Positions 11,457 to 21,887 of a DNA stretch of 64,000 nucleotides are shown in pieces; within the stretch, counting starts at the first letter, position 1, and every line of letters starts with the position of its first letter. Origin of the DNA: Eutypella sp. D-1 (Eukaryota > Ascomycota > Sordariomycetes > Xylariales > Diatrypaceae); assembly GCA_023313575.1 (NCBI GenBank), contig JAJTTP010000021.1, forward strand, positions 644,695 to 708,694, given 5' to 3'. A model generated the notes under the pieces. That model did not search any database. It was not told where the DNA came from and worked only from the letters and a program-made list of their open reading frames with translations. Made by a program: the position numbers and the translations under genes.

Positions 11457-14444
11457 CTAGACCATAGATTCGGGGATGTTGTAAACCGGCGCCGGAGCCT
11501 GTCGCGGTAGATCCCTCTCCGGAGGGATCTCGAATTGAGGGATCCACTTCCTGATCAACTGGGGAACTTCGGCGCCTCGGGGTTGGATAACCTCCTCCTG
11601 CCAGTTTAGTACATCCCAAGGTTCAGCAATAATGTGACGTCGGTGTGAAGAAAGCCGCTTCTGAATATGCTGAGAGTGAGGGACGATCCCATCACGAACT
11701 GCATCCACGGCTCTGAGACGTTTAGCCTCTCGCGCAGCTACGACGTTGGCGATAGCATGATATTGATCTCGAGCATTCCAGCCGGAAACGCCGTTGCTCT
11801 CTGACGTTAGAACAGCACGTAGCTCATCAAACGGCAGGTTAAGGAGGATACGGGAGAGGATGGGCGAGCACTTGGCAGACTCTCGTTGAGACGCAGGGCC
11901 ATCCTCGGGGAAGGTGGGCGGAAGGTCGCCAAACTTGATACTACTCAGCCGGACTACTGGCTTGCTGCCCTTCCGCGAATTGCTACCTCTGGCAATGGCG
12001 GGCGCAATGCTACTACGCGGCGAAGTCACAGCAGAGGGACTCGGAATGGCTGGAATGCGAGCGTACTTGGGCGGGTCGGCGGCCGTGCTGTCAAATTCGA
12101 AGTTCGCCGGGAATGCGTTGACCAAGAAATTCATGATGGTGTCCATGAGGATCTTTGTCTCGCGGCCGTAGTTGTATTCTAGTTCCACAAAAGACATGCT
12201 TGTACCGTCGTGGTCGACGTTAAAGTCGGAGTGTCGCTGGATGGCGCCTTCCAGAACGAACCCGAGAGCGACTTCCACTGTAACCCAGTTAAGGAGGTCG
12301 GCGGCGATCTGCAGACCGCGGATGAGAACGTCCTGCATATCGAGGAGATGGCCTGCAGCGACATAACCAAGACAAAATTCGAATCGGTCGATATTATCAC
12401 CGGCAAAGTCCATGCCATTAGTTCCGTTGCCGATCATAGGTGGGAAATTAAGAAGAGGATGCATGTAGAGTCTCTGAATGGCCATCCACCAGGCGTCCGA
12501 ACGTAGGTAGGCATCGGACGACTCAACAGTGATGGTATGAGTGCCGGAGCTGTCAGTACGTCGCGCGGAAACGATGTATCTCTTCAAAACGGGGCTCTGT
12601 GCAAGAATGAGCTTGTGCCCGGTAATCTTGACAGGGTGATGACGGCCATTGGTGTATACCAGCTCTAGGACGCAATCTGCAAGCTCTCTGTTATCGAACT
12701 GGTTGCGGAAGTAGGAAATACTATCCATAATTTCCCCGTCAAGACTTGGGGGACGACGCCCGAACGGCGGCGAAGGCAGGAAGGGCGGGAAAGGAGGACC
12801 AGGCGGGTGATGGGGGTGAGGAGGGCGTTGGTGATGGTGCCCACCCGGGAGCTCGTGGAGGCCAGGACCGGGGTAGTGCACGTTGTTTCCGGGAGGAAAC
12901 GGGATCGGACCACCTTCCATGCCGTTAAGCTCACCCGATGTATGCGATCCTTGGAAACTGTGGGGGGTAGGCGGACCGTAACGATTGGGACCGGGAGGAA
13001 AGGCATCCAAGGGTCCTTGGGGGGCATGTGCCGACAGAGGTCCATATGTATCCATGCTAGAGACGGGGACCATGTCCGGGCGGAACTGGGTATTGATGGG
13101 GGCCGGACCCGGACCTGGACCCGGAAAGCCGTTGCCGTTTGATTGTGCATGATGATGACCGTTCACACGGGGAAAGTTCGGGTTCTCGCCGTTCACCGGC
13201 ATCGGGGGCGGCGGCATGAAAGCACCTGGATGAGGTGCGGGAGAGGGAGTATGCGACTCTGGAAGACCGCCAAACATGATGCCTCCTCCATTACTCATAT
13301 GGTGATGATGCATGCGGGCTCCTGGGTGAAAGCCTCGGTGGTCGGGGTGTCGATCGGTAGGAGGCTGATATTGGGGTGGGGGGATCGAGGGATTCTGAGG
13401 ATTAAGGACGTGGGGCTGGTCGATTCGGCGGGGAGAGATAACAGATTGAGCCTGAGAAGGCCGAGACGAGGTATCCTGGGCGCCTACTGTGAAGGTTCGT
13501 AAGCAACTATGGCGTATTGGGTCAAAAGTCTGCGATCGCGATCGCAACTGAGATTTACCTTGCTGTGTGTCAACTGCAGGAACGGAAACAGCGGTGGAGC
13601 CAGCGGTGTCCAACTTGACATCTGCGCTAAACGGATCGGAGGACATTTGCTTGGCGGCTGCAATTTGTCCGGGTTGAACAGTAAATCCGTTGGTGCCGTT
13701 TGTAAGCACTCGAGCTTGATCAGGAGATGCGTTTGCGCGGTCGGTAGCCGTATCAGTGACAATACCAGTAGCAGTAGCAATAGCAGGAGCGGCAGTGGTG
13801 GCACTTGGTGCAGCAGCAGCGGCTGGCATTGTGATTGTAGTAGTGGGCGGAACGGCGTTGGTTTGGGTGGCGACTTGTTCGGGCTTCTCCACGTCTAAAC
13901 CGTTTACCTCACCCCCAGAGGGCTTGGCTGACTGCATATGCTGACCGTTCGTAGACTTGGTGGGCTTCGCAGTACCGCCGGATGAAACGACCTTATTAAT
14001 CAGGGCCGCATCGAGGGAGGTAGAGGCGGAGGAGGCGTCGGGGGAATCGTTGGGCGAACCTTTGGTAACAGGAACAGGCTTGCCGTGGTTGGTGTCCTGG
14101 TTGGTGGGCATGGGCGTAGATGCCTTTGAAAGCTTATGAGAGGCAGCGGCGGCGGCGGCAGAGGAGGATCTGGCGGACTGCTTCTGCATCATAGGCAGGG
14201 GGATAGCAGGGAACACGACAGGCCGAGTGGCGGCGACTCCTGGAACTGAAGTAGTGGTAGTTGTCGACGAAGATAGAGGCGTTGCGATTTTGGCTGTAGT
14301 GGGGTTTGCGGTCTGTTTCTTCGCATTGTGTCCGGAAGCGGTGGTCTTAGTTTTCGGCTGAGTGACCTGGAGGGGCTGGGCCGACTTGGCTGGCTGGACA
14401 GGCTGGGCCTTTGAAGGCGCCATGATGGGCAGGGGGGAAAACAA
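11457..14444 (-). CDS. BTB/POZ-like domain protein with a long low-complexity N-terminal half
   Basis: Single-exon frame of 995 residues. The first half is disordered: Ala/Thr/Pro-rich stretches, then Pro/His/Gly-rich runs such as RMHHHHMSNGGG and PPHPHHPPGPPFPPFLP. From about residue 578 an ordered region begins with YFRNQFDNRELADCVLEL, then VKITGHKLILAQSPVLKRYI, which has the order of a BTB/POZ fold (strand, LADC..L, H-K-L-I-L-A..SPV). It continues as a helical segment to about residue 720 (FCLGYVAAGHLLDMQDVL). A conserved-looking C-terminal part follows (SRILLNLPFDELRAVL; AREAKRLRAVDAVRDGIVP). BTB proteins generally mediate dimerisation or bind cullin-3, but no Kelch, BACK or zinc-finger partner domain is recognisable, so the function is unknown. 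A second ATG seven codons in (14423) is an equally likely start. Confidence 0.85.
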   Translation of the reverse strand: MFSPLPIMAPSKAQPVQPAKSAQPLQVTQPKTKTTASGHNAKKQTANPTTAKIATPLSSSTTTTTSVPGVAATRPVVFPAIPLPMMQKQSARSSSAAAAAASHKLSKASTPMPTNQDTNHGKPVPVTKGSPNDSPDASSASTSLDAALINKVVSSGGTAKPTKSTNGQHMQSAKPSGGEVNGLDVEKPEQVATQTNAVPPTTTITMPAAAAAPSATTAAPAIATATGIVTDTATDRANASPDQARVLTNGTNGFTVQPGQIAAAKQMSSDPFSADVKLDTAGSTAVSVPAVDTQQGKSQLRSRSQTFDPIRHSCLRTFTVGAQDTSSRPSQAQSVISPRRIDQPHVLNPQNPSIPPPQYQPPTDRHPDHRGFHPGARMHHHHMSNGGGIMFGGLPESHTPSPAPHPGAFMPPPPMPVNGENPNFPRVNGHHHAQSNGNGFPGPGPGPAPINTQFRPDMVPVSSMDTYGPLSAHAPQGPLDAFPPGPNRYGPPTPHSFQGSHTSGELNGMEGGPIPFPPGNNVHYPGPGLHELPGGHHHQRPPHPHHPPGPPFPPFLPSPPFGRRPPSLDGEIMDSISYFRNQFDNRELADCVLELVYTNGRHHPVKITGHKLILAQSPVLKRYIVSARRTDSSGTHTITVESSDAYLRSDAWWMAIQRLYMHPLLNFPPMIGNGTNGMDFAGDNIDRFEFCLGYVAAGHLLDMQDVLIRGLQIAADLLNWVTVEVALGFVLEGAIQRHSDFNVDHDGTSMSFVELEYNYGRETKILMDTIMNFLVNAFPANFEFDSTAADPPKYARIPAIPSPSAVTSPRSSIAPAIARGSNSRKGSKPVVRLSSIKFGDLPPTFPEDGPASQRESAKCSPILSRILLNLPFDELRAVLTSESNGVSGWNARDQYHAIANVVAAREAKRLRAVDAVRDGIVPHSQHIQKRLSSHRRHIIAEPWDVLNWQEEVIQPRGAEVPQLIRKWIPQFEIPPERDLPRQAPAPVYNIPESMV

Positions 14445-17400
14445 CAGAAGCGGTAGAGGCTCGCTATGCAGATGAAATTCTCAGGATGATGCAGATAGGA
14501 ATAAAGCAGAAGAAAAAAGAGTGACGGTGTTCATGCCAAGAAGAGCCCAACACTTTTTTTTTGAAAAAGATAGAGAGGTTCTAGAGGTTCTAGAGGTCTA
14601 GGATGGACCAAAAATGGGGTCGAATTATTTGGATTATTTTTAGAGGGGGGTAAGAGGGAGGAGTGGAGAGGAGGGGGAGGATGCTTGGATGCTTTGGGTG
14701 CCCGTAATGCCCGTAATGCCCGTAAGGCCCGTAGTGCCCAGATGATTGATGGTGTGGAGGGGTTGAAGGCGGGTTGAAGGCGGGTTGGTTGATGGCCCGG
14801 GGTATATCAGATTTGGATCACGATAATAAAAGTTGAGTCCGATCAAGATCCGGAGGACAAGCCACAGTTGAAGGAGAAAAGCCGATCATTAGATGACATT
14901 CGACCAAACAACCCAAACAATCCCAAACGATCCCGGGACCTTTGATGAATCGGCCAACTCACCAGAGCTCGAAGATGGGGGCATAAGGTGCTGGTGAGGA
15001 AGAATATTTATTTTTCCAATTAGAACTCGTGAGAATACTTGTCAGGTGTTTATGCGTGTAGTAGCGGTAGTAGTGTAGTAAGTCCGTCCCGGCCTAGGAA
15101 AGTAGGCCGCCAGGCAGGAAGGTGGTATGTATTACTTGTAGGTAGGAGCCCTCGGCCCTTAGGATACTTTTAGGCAAGCTAAAGTAGAGAACCCAACTAA
15201 TATCTAAGACCGGGAAGTTTAATAGAACCCCAGAAAGCAGAGTATGTAGACTCTAGCTAGGGCTGTTTAGCCTTTTTAGTTCAATCAGGTAGTCAGGAAC
15301 AATAAGATGAAGAGAGAGAAAAAAGCCCGAATAGAATAGAACAGAATTGTTGTGAGTGGGTTGATTCTACTATGCAGTATCGCAATGCCCATTGATGTAG
15401 ATGAAGAAGTTGGGATGGAAATTTTAGAAGTTTTGGAGAGATAAGAATATGGTATGTATACTACCTACTTAGGTAACGTACTTAGGAGGTATGTATGTGT
15501 ATACTTAGAGCTCTTGCCCCGCGCTGCCTGGCTGCCTGGTAAGGAGTTGGAAGGAGGAACACACATAATAGAAAGAAGGCTAAATGCAGGTGCGCCTGCG
15601 TCTGCATCGTCATACGTCTGCGTGCGGTAACTGCATGTATCTATCTACACTGCTTATCTATCTATCTACCCGTGAGAGTCGTTTCCCTACCCGTTTGCCC
15701 AACCAGGGTAGGTAGTGACGTTCTACTTACATTAGGTACCTAGGTATTGTTCGTTCCTAGGCATGTACCTGATCAAGTACGATAGGTTTGCTAGGTACAT
15801 ACGGAAGCAGCTGGGTAGGTTAGGTGGAGATACTGATGCAATGGCAATCGACAGAAGGAAAGAGCACCTGCAATCATCTTCCAGCCTTAGAAGGCTTCTG
15901 CGGAAGGTACATCATCCACAGAGAGGAGGGGAAAAGATTCGGTACCTCAAATATATCCAGGAAGGTACCTGTCTATCTGAATACGGGCAGTGTATGTATG
16001 TAGACCCTATGCAGGTGGGCTGTATGTAGATGTCGTAGCTTGACATACGAGCAGGTACAAGCGTTAGTAGGTGAGATCTGCTTAATCAAGCAGTACCGAA
16101 CAGCTCGCGTAGGTTAGGTATGTTGTCTAACCTGACATCCACGAAGTTCTAGGTTGGTTGCGAATTCAGACTGCCATCTATTGATTCGGGGGACCCCAGG
16201 AATGTACATCTCTCAGGATGCGATAAGATCCGACCCATACGAACACGGACAAGGAACGGAAAGTTGGAGAACCAATTAGAGCGAGCACCCCCGACTAACC
16301 ATGCCTTCCAAAAACAATGTTCTGTCTGTTGTTACTTCCATTATTTCTGTTTCTTTTCCTTCCTTCGGCCGGTCTTATCAGCGTCGCTGCTATCTGTACT
16401 TGCCTTTCGTGTAAGTGGTTGCACAGGCCCGGGGTCTGGTAGGTAGGAGGTAGGCAAGGCCTTGTGCGCCCCAGGTGATTAGATACTGGTACCTCGGCAG
16501 CTTCTTGGGTAAGCAGATAAGATACCGTGGACAAATTTAGAACGTAATAGACGCTAAGAAATTAATTTTTTTCCCCTTGTTGCCATCTTTTGCTGGGATC
16601 TCTGTCTGGTCCTCGCCCCATTCCCGTCTACCTAATAAAGTGGGACATCTAAGGATAAACGAATATAATACATACAGCACCTTCTGTCGTCATATCTATT
16701 ATCTCCGCGTATCTGCGTCATTGTATATCGAAGTATGTACCGCCGATTAGTCTAATCTCCATGTAAATAAACTCTCTTTTCTCCAGGTTGCCCCTTTTAG
16801 AAACTGGCCCAGCCCCCTTTTCCCGTCGTCGCCGTATGCGTCGTAAGTTGGGAAATTGGAGAAACTGAATCTTGGAAATGATGTTTTTTGTCGTTCCTGT
16901 CTTTGCTGCTTACGGCGGGGGAGGCGGGCAGGCGGACGGGCTGGCGGGTAGATTGGTTGGTTAAGTGGGGTCCGAAAAGATACAAAGTCGCACGGCAGGA
17001 TCCAACGAAGTCCGGCCGATTATGAAGTGGAGTGGAGTCAAGTCCAGTAGTAGTAGTAGTAGCTTTGTTCGATTCCCATCCCGGGTTATTAAGGGGGGGC
17101 GCGCTCCAGTTGCGACTGTTTCCGGCATCTTAGCCCTAGGTTATTAGTTAGACTGAATAGTAGCCGGCCATGTGGATATGGATTGCGGTGCGGTATGTTG
17201 TGTTCGGTCTCGGCCTTGAGAGAGGGGAGGTTTCAGCCACAAAATCTACTTGAGTAATCGTCCGTTCCGTCCTCAGCCAGCCCAACCAGGGACAAACAAA
17301 GCCACTTAACCACACCTACACATCACGCCTTTCCCCTGTCTTCCGCCCCCGTCAGCCCTGTCTCTTTGTTTAATTGTAAGTCCGATAGCCATTGTGCTCG

Positions 17401-17572
17401 TGTGTGCATAAGGTTAAGATCAATCGATTAATTAATCACATTGTTGACTGCGCGACCTCGGCCGAGATGGCGTGACAAGAAGTAACGACCTCACACCCTT
17501 AATGTACTGGGGATGCGCCAGCCAGAAGGAGAGAAGAGAAGAGGGCGGGCGTGAAAAAAAAGTGACGGAGGC
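14445..17572. other. intergenic region upstream of the BTB-like gene
   Basis: About 3.1 kb between the BTB-like start and the 3' end of the But2-like gene. It holds clustered short tandem repeats at about 14572-14790, many TACCTA/TAGGTA-type words (for example near 15465-15495 and 15733-15750), an AGT trinucleotide run near 17049-17063, and no coding frame I can support. The proximal part presumably holds the BTB-like promoter and leader. Confidence 0.6.
14701..14736 (+). repeat. tandem repeat, 9-base unit (4 copies)
   Basis: Four consecutive copies of CCCGTAATG, the last two with single substitutions. A separate repeat of CTAGAGGTT lies just before it (about 14572-14600) and a GGTTGAAGGCG repeat just after (about 14759-14785), all within the leader or promoter of the BTB-like gene. 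Confidence 0.85.
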
Positions 17573-18327
17573 TCATCGCCCAGGACTCCAGGTCCTCCTC
17601 GTCGCGAGGCCACGGCTATACGTCAGGTAGGCACCAATCGGGCACCGCGCGACGTTCTGGAAATATTCAAATTGCGTGTCGTTCGTAGAGATCACTGTCG
17701 CGGTATCAGCTCACCCTCCACAGGCTCTCTCGTCCTTGGTTCCGTGTGCCCATTTCACCTACCAGCAGCGATGCATCTTTTTCCCAGAGCCTCCGCGCAG
17801 GGACCCAAGTCGACGCTGTACGCGTGGCCGGGCTCCATATGTACCGGGGAGAAGGAGGGGTCCTCCACGGCGCCGCTGGGCCGTGGTTGCAGATCATCGA
17901 AAGTAGTCTCGGGACCGGGGCAGGCGTCGAGCAGGGCGAAGACGAAGGTGCCCTGCCCGGCGTACGAGAACCAGGACGTCGCCGTGATCTGCTCGCGGCG
18001 CGGGAACAGGAACTCGAGTGCGCAGTTGGCGTCCGCCTGTGACGCCTGCACGTCGAATCGGAATACTGTTGACACGTCCCCCGCGGTGAATGACCCTAGG
18101 TGTTGCCGGCCATATGCTCGGCCGGGCTCCCGCGCTGATACCCGCGTCATGTAGTGCGGCGGCTCAAACCCCCCTTCTTCCAGGTAACGCGGGCAATCGT
18201 CGCCATGCTGCCTTTGTGTCCAGTCGTCGGGCTCGTGGAGGCGTCTGGGGGTTGCTTCGTACGGTGCTGCTATTGTGATCGTGAGCAGCGTGAGCAGCAC
18301 GAGGGAGCTAGGAAAGTGATGAAGCAT
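17573..18327 (-). CDS. secreted But2-like domain protein
   Basis: Two exons: 17763-18327 and 17573-17694, with a 68-base GTAGGT..CAG intron at 17695-17762. The join yields 228 residues. Residues 1-21 are a clear signal peptide (MLHHFPSSLVLLTLLTITIA, then AP). The mature protein has regularly spaced cysteines (DDCPRY, ANCALEFLFP, LDACPGPE, LGPCAEALGKRC) and, after the splice, VARCPIGAYLT. The pattern GSF..GD.ST.F.FDV, then C.L.F.FP, then a Cys-Pro-x-G-x-Y end resembles the fungal But2 C-terminal domain family, which is common in secreted and cell-surface proteins of unknown function. The second exon is too short to stand out as a frame but completes the domain. Without it the protein would stop at a frame end inside the intron. 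Confidence 0.85.
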
Positions 18328-20175
18328 GGTTGCGGTTGGCCCTGAGGATGCAAACTATCTATTGCATCTTGACATGTAAATGGTCAAGTTTAGTCTGGTG
18401 TTATGAACCGGAACCAGAACCAGAACCAGCGATCACTTGGTGTGGCGAGGGGGAGGTAAGTGTCTTATGCCGGTCGAATATAACGGTGCGGTACAGTGCC
18501 GCATGGTCTACACCGCAAAAGCAACGCACGCCTTGTCTATGTTAGACTATGAAGCAATAGTATGTCTTGGTTCCAACAATCCTCCGAACCCACGTTTCTG
18601 TGTCTCTCGGCACAGCCCGTTTTGGCTGATTCGTGTTGAGACTACTCCGAGCCTGGTGCTGACTTGCAGCTATATCCCAACGTGTCTGTATTTTACAAGT
18701 GAATGCCACGAATGTCGCGCTACTATGTTATTCTCCGCTGGCATAAACTTGGAGTGTGACTTGCCAATTCACATAATATAAACGCTTTATTCTATATAAA
18801 ACATTCATCCAGTATGATACGATTGTAAGCTGTGGCCCGGTCATCTGGCCAGGGATGAGGAAACTAACTGGTCATCGTGGCTTGTGCCAAAGACCAGCTA
18901 CCCCTGACCACCTGGCGGGTTCCTAAATCCTGACGTCAAGACTGCCTGCGGAGGGGTTTAGCCGTGTGGCGTGATATTACCTGCAATAATATGCACGCCT
19001 CGACTTCGAATGTAAGGTTCGTGGATGTAGTCTAATTTGTCGGGATCAATAAGAATGAAGCCTCCTCTTTCGTCGAGCACCATATTTGTCCATGAGGTCG
19101 ACTGGTCAACGGGTGTCTTCGAGTTCGTTTGATATCCTGATGCCTTAACCCAACTTCATGTGCCCCTTAACTATAAGGTCTACCTCGGGTGTGAGAAGAT
19201 TGTCAAGTTATTGCATTGCATGAAACATTTCATAGTGTGTTTCATTACGAAAGAACTCTGCCCCAAGTATCACTAATCCAGGCAATAAAAACGAGTAGAC
19301 GTACATTAAATTACGAGGGTGAGCTCGGTCATGTACACTCAATTTATACTCGAGAAGTCAATGTATCTCTTACCTCCCTACTCAGGATATATTAGTAATG
19401 CAAGAATTACCATCCCATATCATGAACCCAACCACCAAGCATTTCTCAAGCTCATGTGACTTGCTTCATATGGTCTGTGTCAAGCAAGGCAGTCAGTGGA
19501 TCTCCTATCTTTTAAACGTTATTATTACCAACGAACTCTTTAATAAGGGAGGGTCGATTTTGTATAATATCTGTCTCGGGGATATTCATGTGCTAACAGT
19601 TTCCCCGGGTGGAGGCTAGAGTGGGTGAAATCTTTTGGCGGATCTGAGTGGACGCCACGGTTACGAGTAAAAGGGGCTAGAAGATCGCGAGAGACATGGC
19701 TTGCCGTCTTGGCTATTCCTTCACCATTCATCCAGTCAAGACGCTACTACGTATTATCATGCTTCGTATTGTGTCTGCAGCTGACTTTATACGAAAGTGA
19801 TGATATAATAATCTAATGTATAAACCGTTAGACCCATTACCAGTGTCTGGCAGGTGTATATGAAGATAGTGGTACAGTAACTAGCGACGATAGGATCTAA
19901 TAAAACGCCAGGAAGGCGGATAAAAAGTATGGTGCGGTAGTAAAAAGAAATAACTGGTATATACTCCTTTTATGATAGCCTATTCATATGTACATTTGCC
20001 AGCATATTCCGTGGCGATCCAAGACCTTTGTGTGAGAAGATTGCACTTTCCTGCCATATACATGTATAGTCTTTTATCAAAGTGTTGGGTGACTATGGTT
20101 CCCGGCATAATCCCATCCCGTTTCCTCATCGCTAATGTCCAACTCGTGAAAAGAATTATCACGTAACGCATAGAA
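18328..20175. other. intergenic region upstream of the But2-like gene
   Basis: About 1.8 kb between two minus-strand genes. It contains a short GAACCA repeat near 18409-18428 and otherwise unremarkable sequence. Frames such as 18437-18781 (+) have no recognisable domain and are not called. Confidence 0.6.
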
Positions 20176-21837
20176 TCAAGCACTAGCTTTCTTCTCGAGC
20201 TGGTCTTCTTCCGCTTTAGGCCCGGGAACGACCTCGACGTCGCCGTCGCCGGCGTGCACTACGCCGGTGAGCTTGATCTGCGGCCCCGTGTAGTGTTTCC
20301 GGCCGTCGAAGATCCACGTCAGCCCGGCGATCAGCAGGATCACGCCGAACGCCACGATGCAGTAGTTCATGTTTTCCGCCGTAACGGGCAGCTCCGGCGG
20401 GAACACGAAAAGCACCGTCGTCAGAATCGCCCAGGCGATGCCGACCTGTTATTTCAGCTGTTAGCATGGGGTGAGGTCGAAAAAGTCTTAATGAGATTAG
20501 AGAAAGGGAGCACATACCAAGTTTAGCACCCAGCCGACAGTCTCGGGAAGCTTAAAGGCCCGGGTCGGCGGCAACATCTTGCGGCCCCGAAGCACGTTGA
20601 TGGCGGGCGGGATGGCGTAGGTAACACCTAGGGCGACTACGGAGGCGGAGGTGATAGCGTTAAAGGTGCTGCTGGAGCCGAGGAAGATACAGCCGAAGAT
20701 GATGACCCAGGCAGTGGTCCAGATAAGGGCGTTGAGGGGCACGTCGAGGCCCGGGTGGACTTTGGCGAAGATGTGACTGAAGGGCAGGCCGCGGTCGCGG
20801 GCGAAAGCGTAGCTCATGCGGCTGCTGGTGGCCATGATGCTGGTGGTGGTGAAGAGCATGCAGGCGAGGGGGAACATGAGCAGGCAGACGCTGCCGGCGC
20901 GGCTAGCGGTAGCGTCCATGAAGATCTGCAGCAGGGGGCCGACGGCGGCGTCGAGGACGCGGGAGACGTCGTCGACGCAGAACAGCAGCGCGCTGAGGAA
21001 GACGAAGCCCGTGAACATGCCGATCAGAATGCAGTAGATCATGATGCGCGGGCCCTGGATCGTCGGGTCCGGGATCTCCTCGATCATGTGCACCGTGGCG
21101 TCGAAGCCGGTCAGCGCGAACGCTCCCTGCAGCAGGCCCAGCAGCCACGCCAGGCCGTCCGGCCACCCGACATCGTTGATGAAGTTCCCGTAGACGAAGG
21201 ACCCGCTCTGGAAGTCGGGCGCCGCGCACGCGAGCACCGTCACCGTGATCACCACGAAGCCCGTCACGGACCAGTACAGCGCGGCCTTGGTCACGTACGG
21301 CAGCACGCGGTTCAGGAAGGCGTTGATGAAGAGCGCCGCGAGCGTGAACCCGATGTACACGAGGAACTGGTGCCAGGCCTCGGGCTCGTACGACGGGTTG
21401 AACAGCGAGATCGCGTTGACGACGAAGGTGCTGCCGAGCAGACCCCCTGTGGCCGTCAGCGCGACCCAGCCCGACACGTTGATCCAGCCCGTCACGTAGC
21501 TGATGGCGCGACCCCAGCGCGGCCACGACACGATCGCCGCCCAGTGGTACTGGCCGCCGGCGGTGGGGTAGGCGGAAAGGAACTCGGCGAGCGACGCCGC
21601 GAGGCACAGGTTGCAGACGCCCGCGACCATCAGGCCCCAGATGACGGCGCTCGGGCCGCCCGACGGAAGCGCCAGCGTGATCGACGCCGCCAGCGCCGTC
21701 CATGTGTTCAGGATCGCAAACGCCAGCCCCAACATCGACGTCATAGAGAAGTTGCGCTTCAGCTCCTGCTTCACGCCCAGCTGCTCCAGCGCCGCCGACG
21801 CCTCGGCGGCCCGGATGTTGCGCGAGGTATTTGTCAT
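20176..21837 (-). CDS. APC-superfamily permease (amino acid/GABA/choline type)
   Basis: Plasma-membrane symporter of the amino acid-polyamine-organocation superfamily. Two exons: 20518-21837 and 20176-20445, with intron 20446-20517 (GTATGT..ACAG). The join gives 529 residues with about twelve hydrophobic segments, the family's usual size. The N-terminal block ALEQLGVKQELKRNFSMTSM followed by LGLAFAILNTWTALAAS and LPSGGPSAVIWGL is typical of the fungal GABA/choline permease group. Other family-like features are AYPTAGGQYHW, the GFDATVHMIEEIPDP loop and SSRMSYAFARDRGLPFS. The second exon adds two transmembrane segments and a charged C-terminus ending EEDQLEKKASA. Exact substrate cannot be decided from sequence: GABA, choline and other amino acids are all possible. 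Confidence 0.93.
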
Positions 21838-21887
21838 CTCTCTTTCTCTCTTTCTCTCTTTCTCTCTTTCTCTCTTTCTTTCTCTCT
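21838..21887 (+). repeat. CTTT/CT microsatellite abutting the permease start codon
   Basis: About 50 bases of alternating TCTC and TTTC units directly before the start codon (plus-strand orientation). In the permease transcript this is an uninterrupted GA-rich 5' leader. Confidence 0.85.

Noticed and set aside
14701..14736. Possible CRISPR-like array
   Set aside because: Direct 9-base tandem units without spacers in a eukaryotic promoter; not CRISPR.
20446..20517. Apparent frameshift splitting the permease
   Set aside because: The gap has a GTATGT donor and an ACAG acceptor and the protein continues in frame after removal, so it is an intron.
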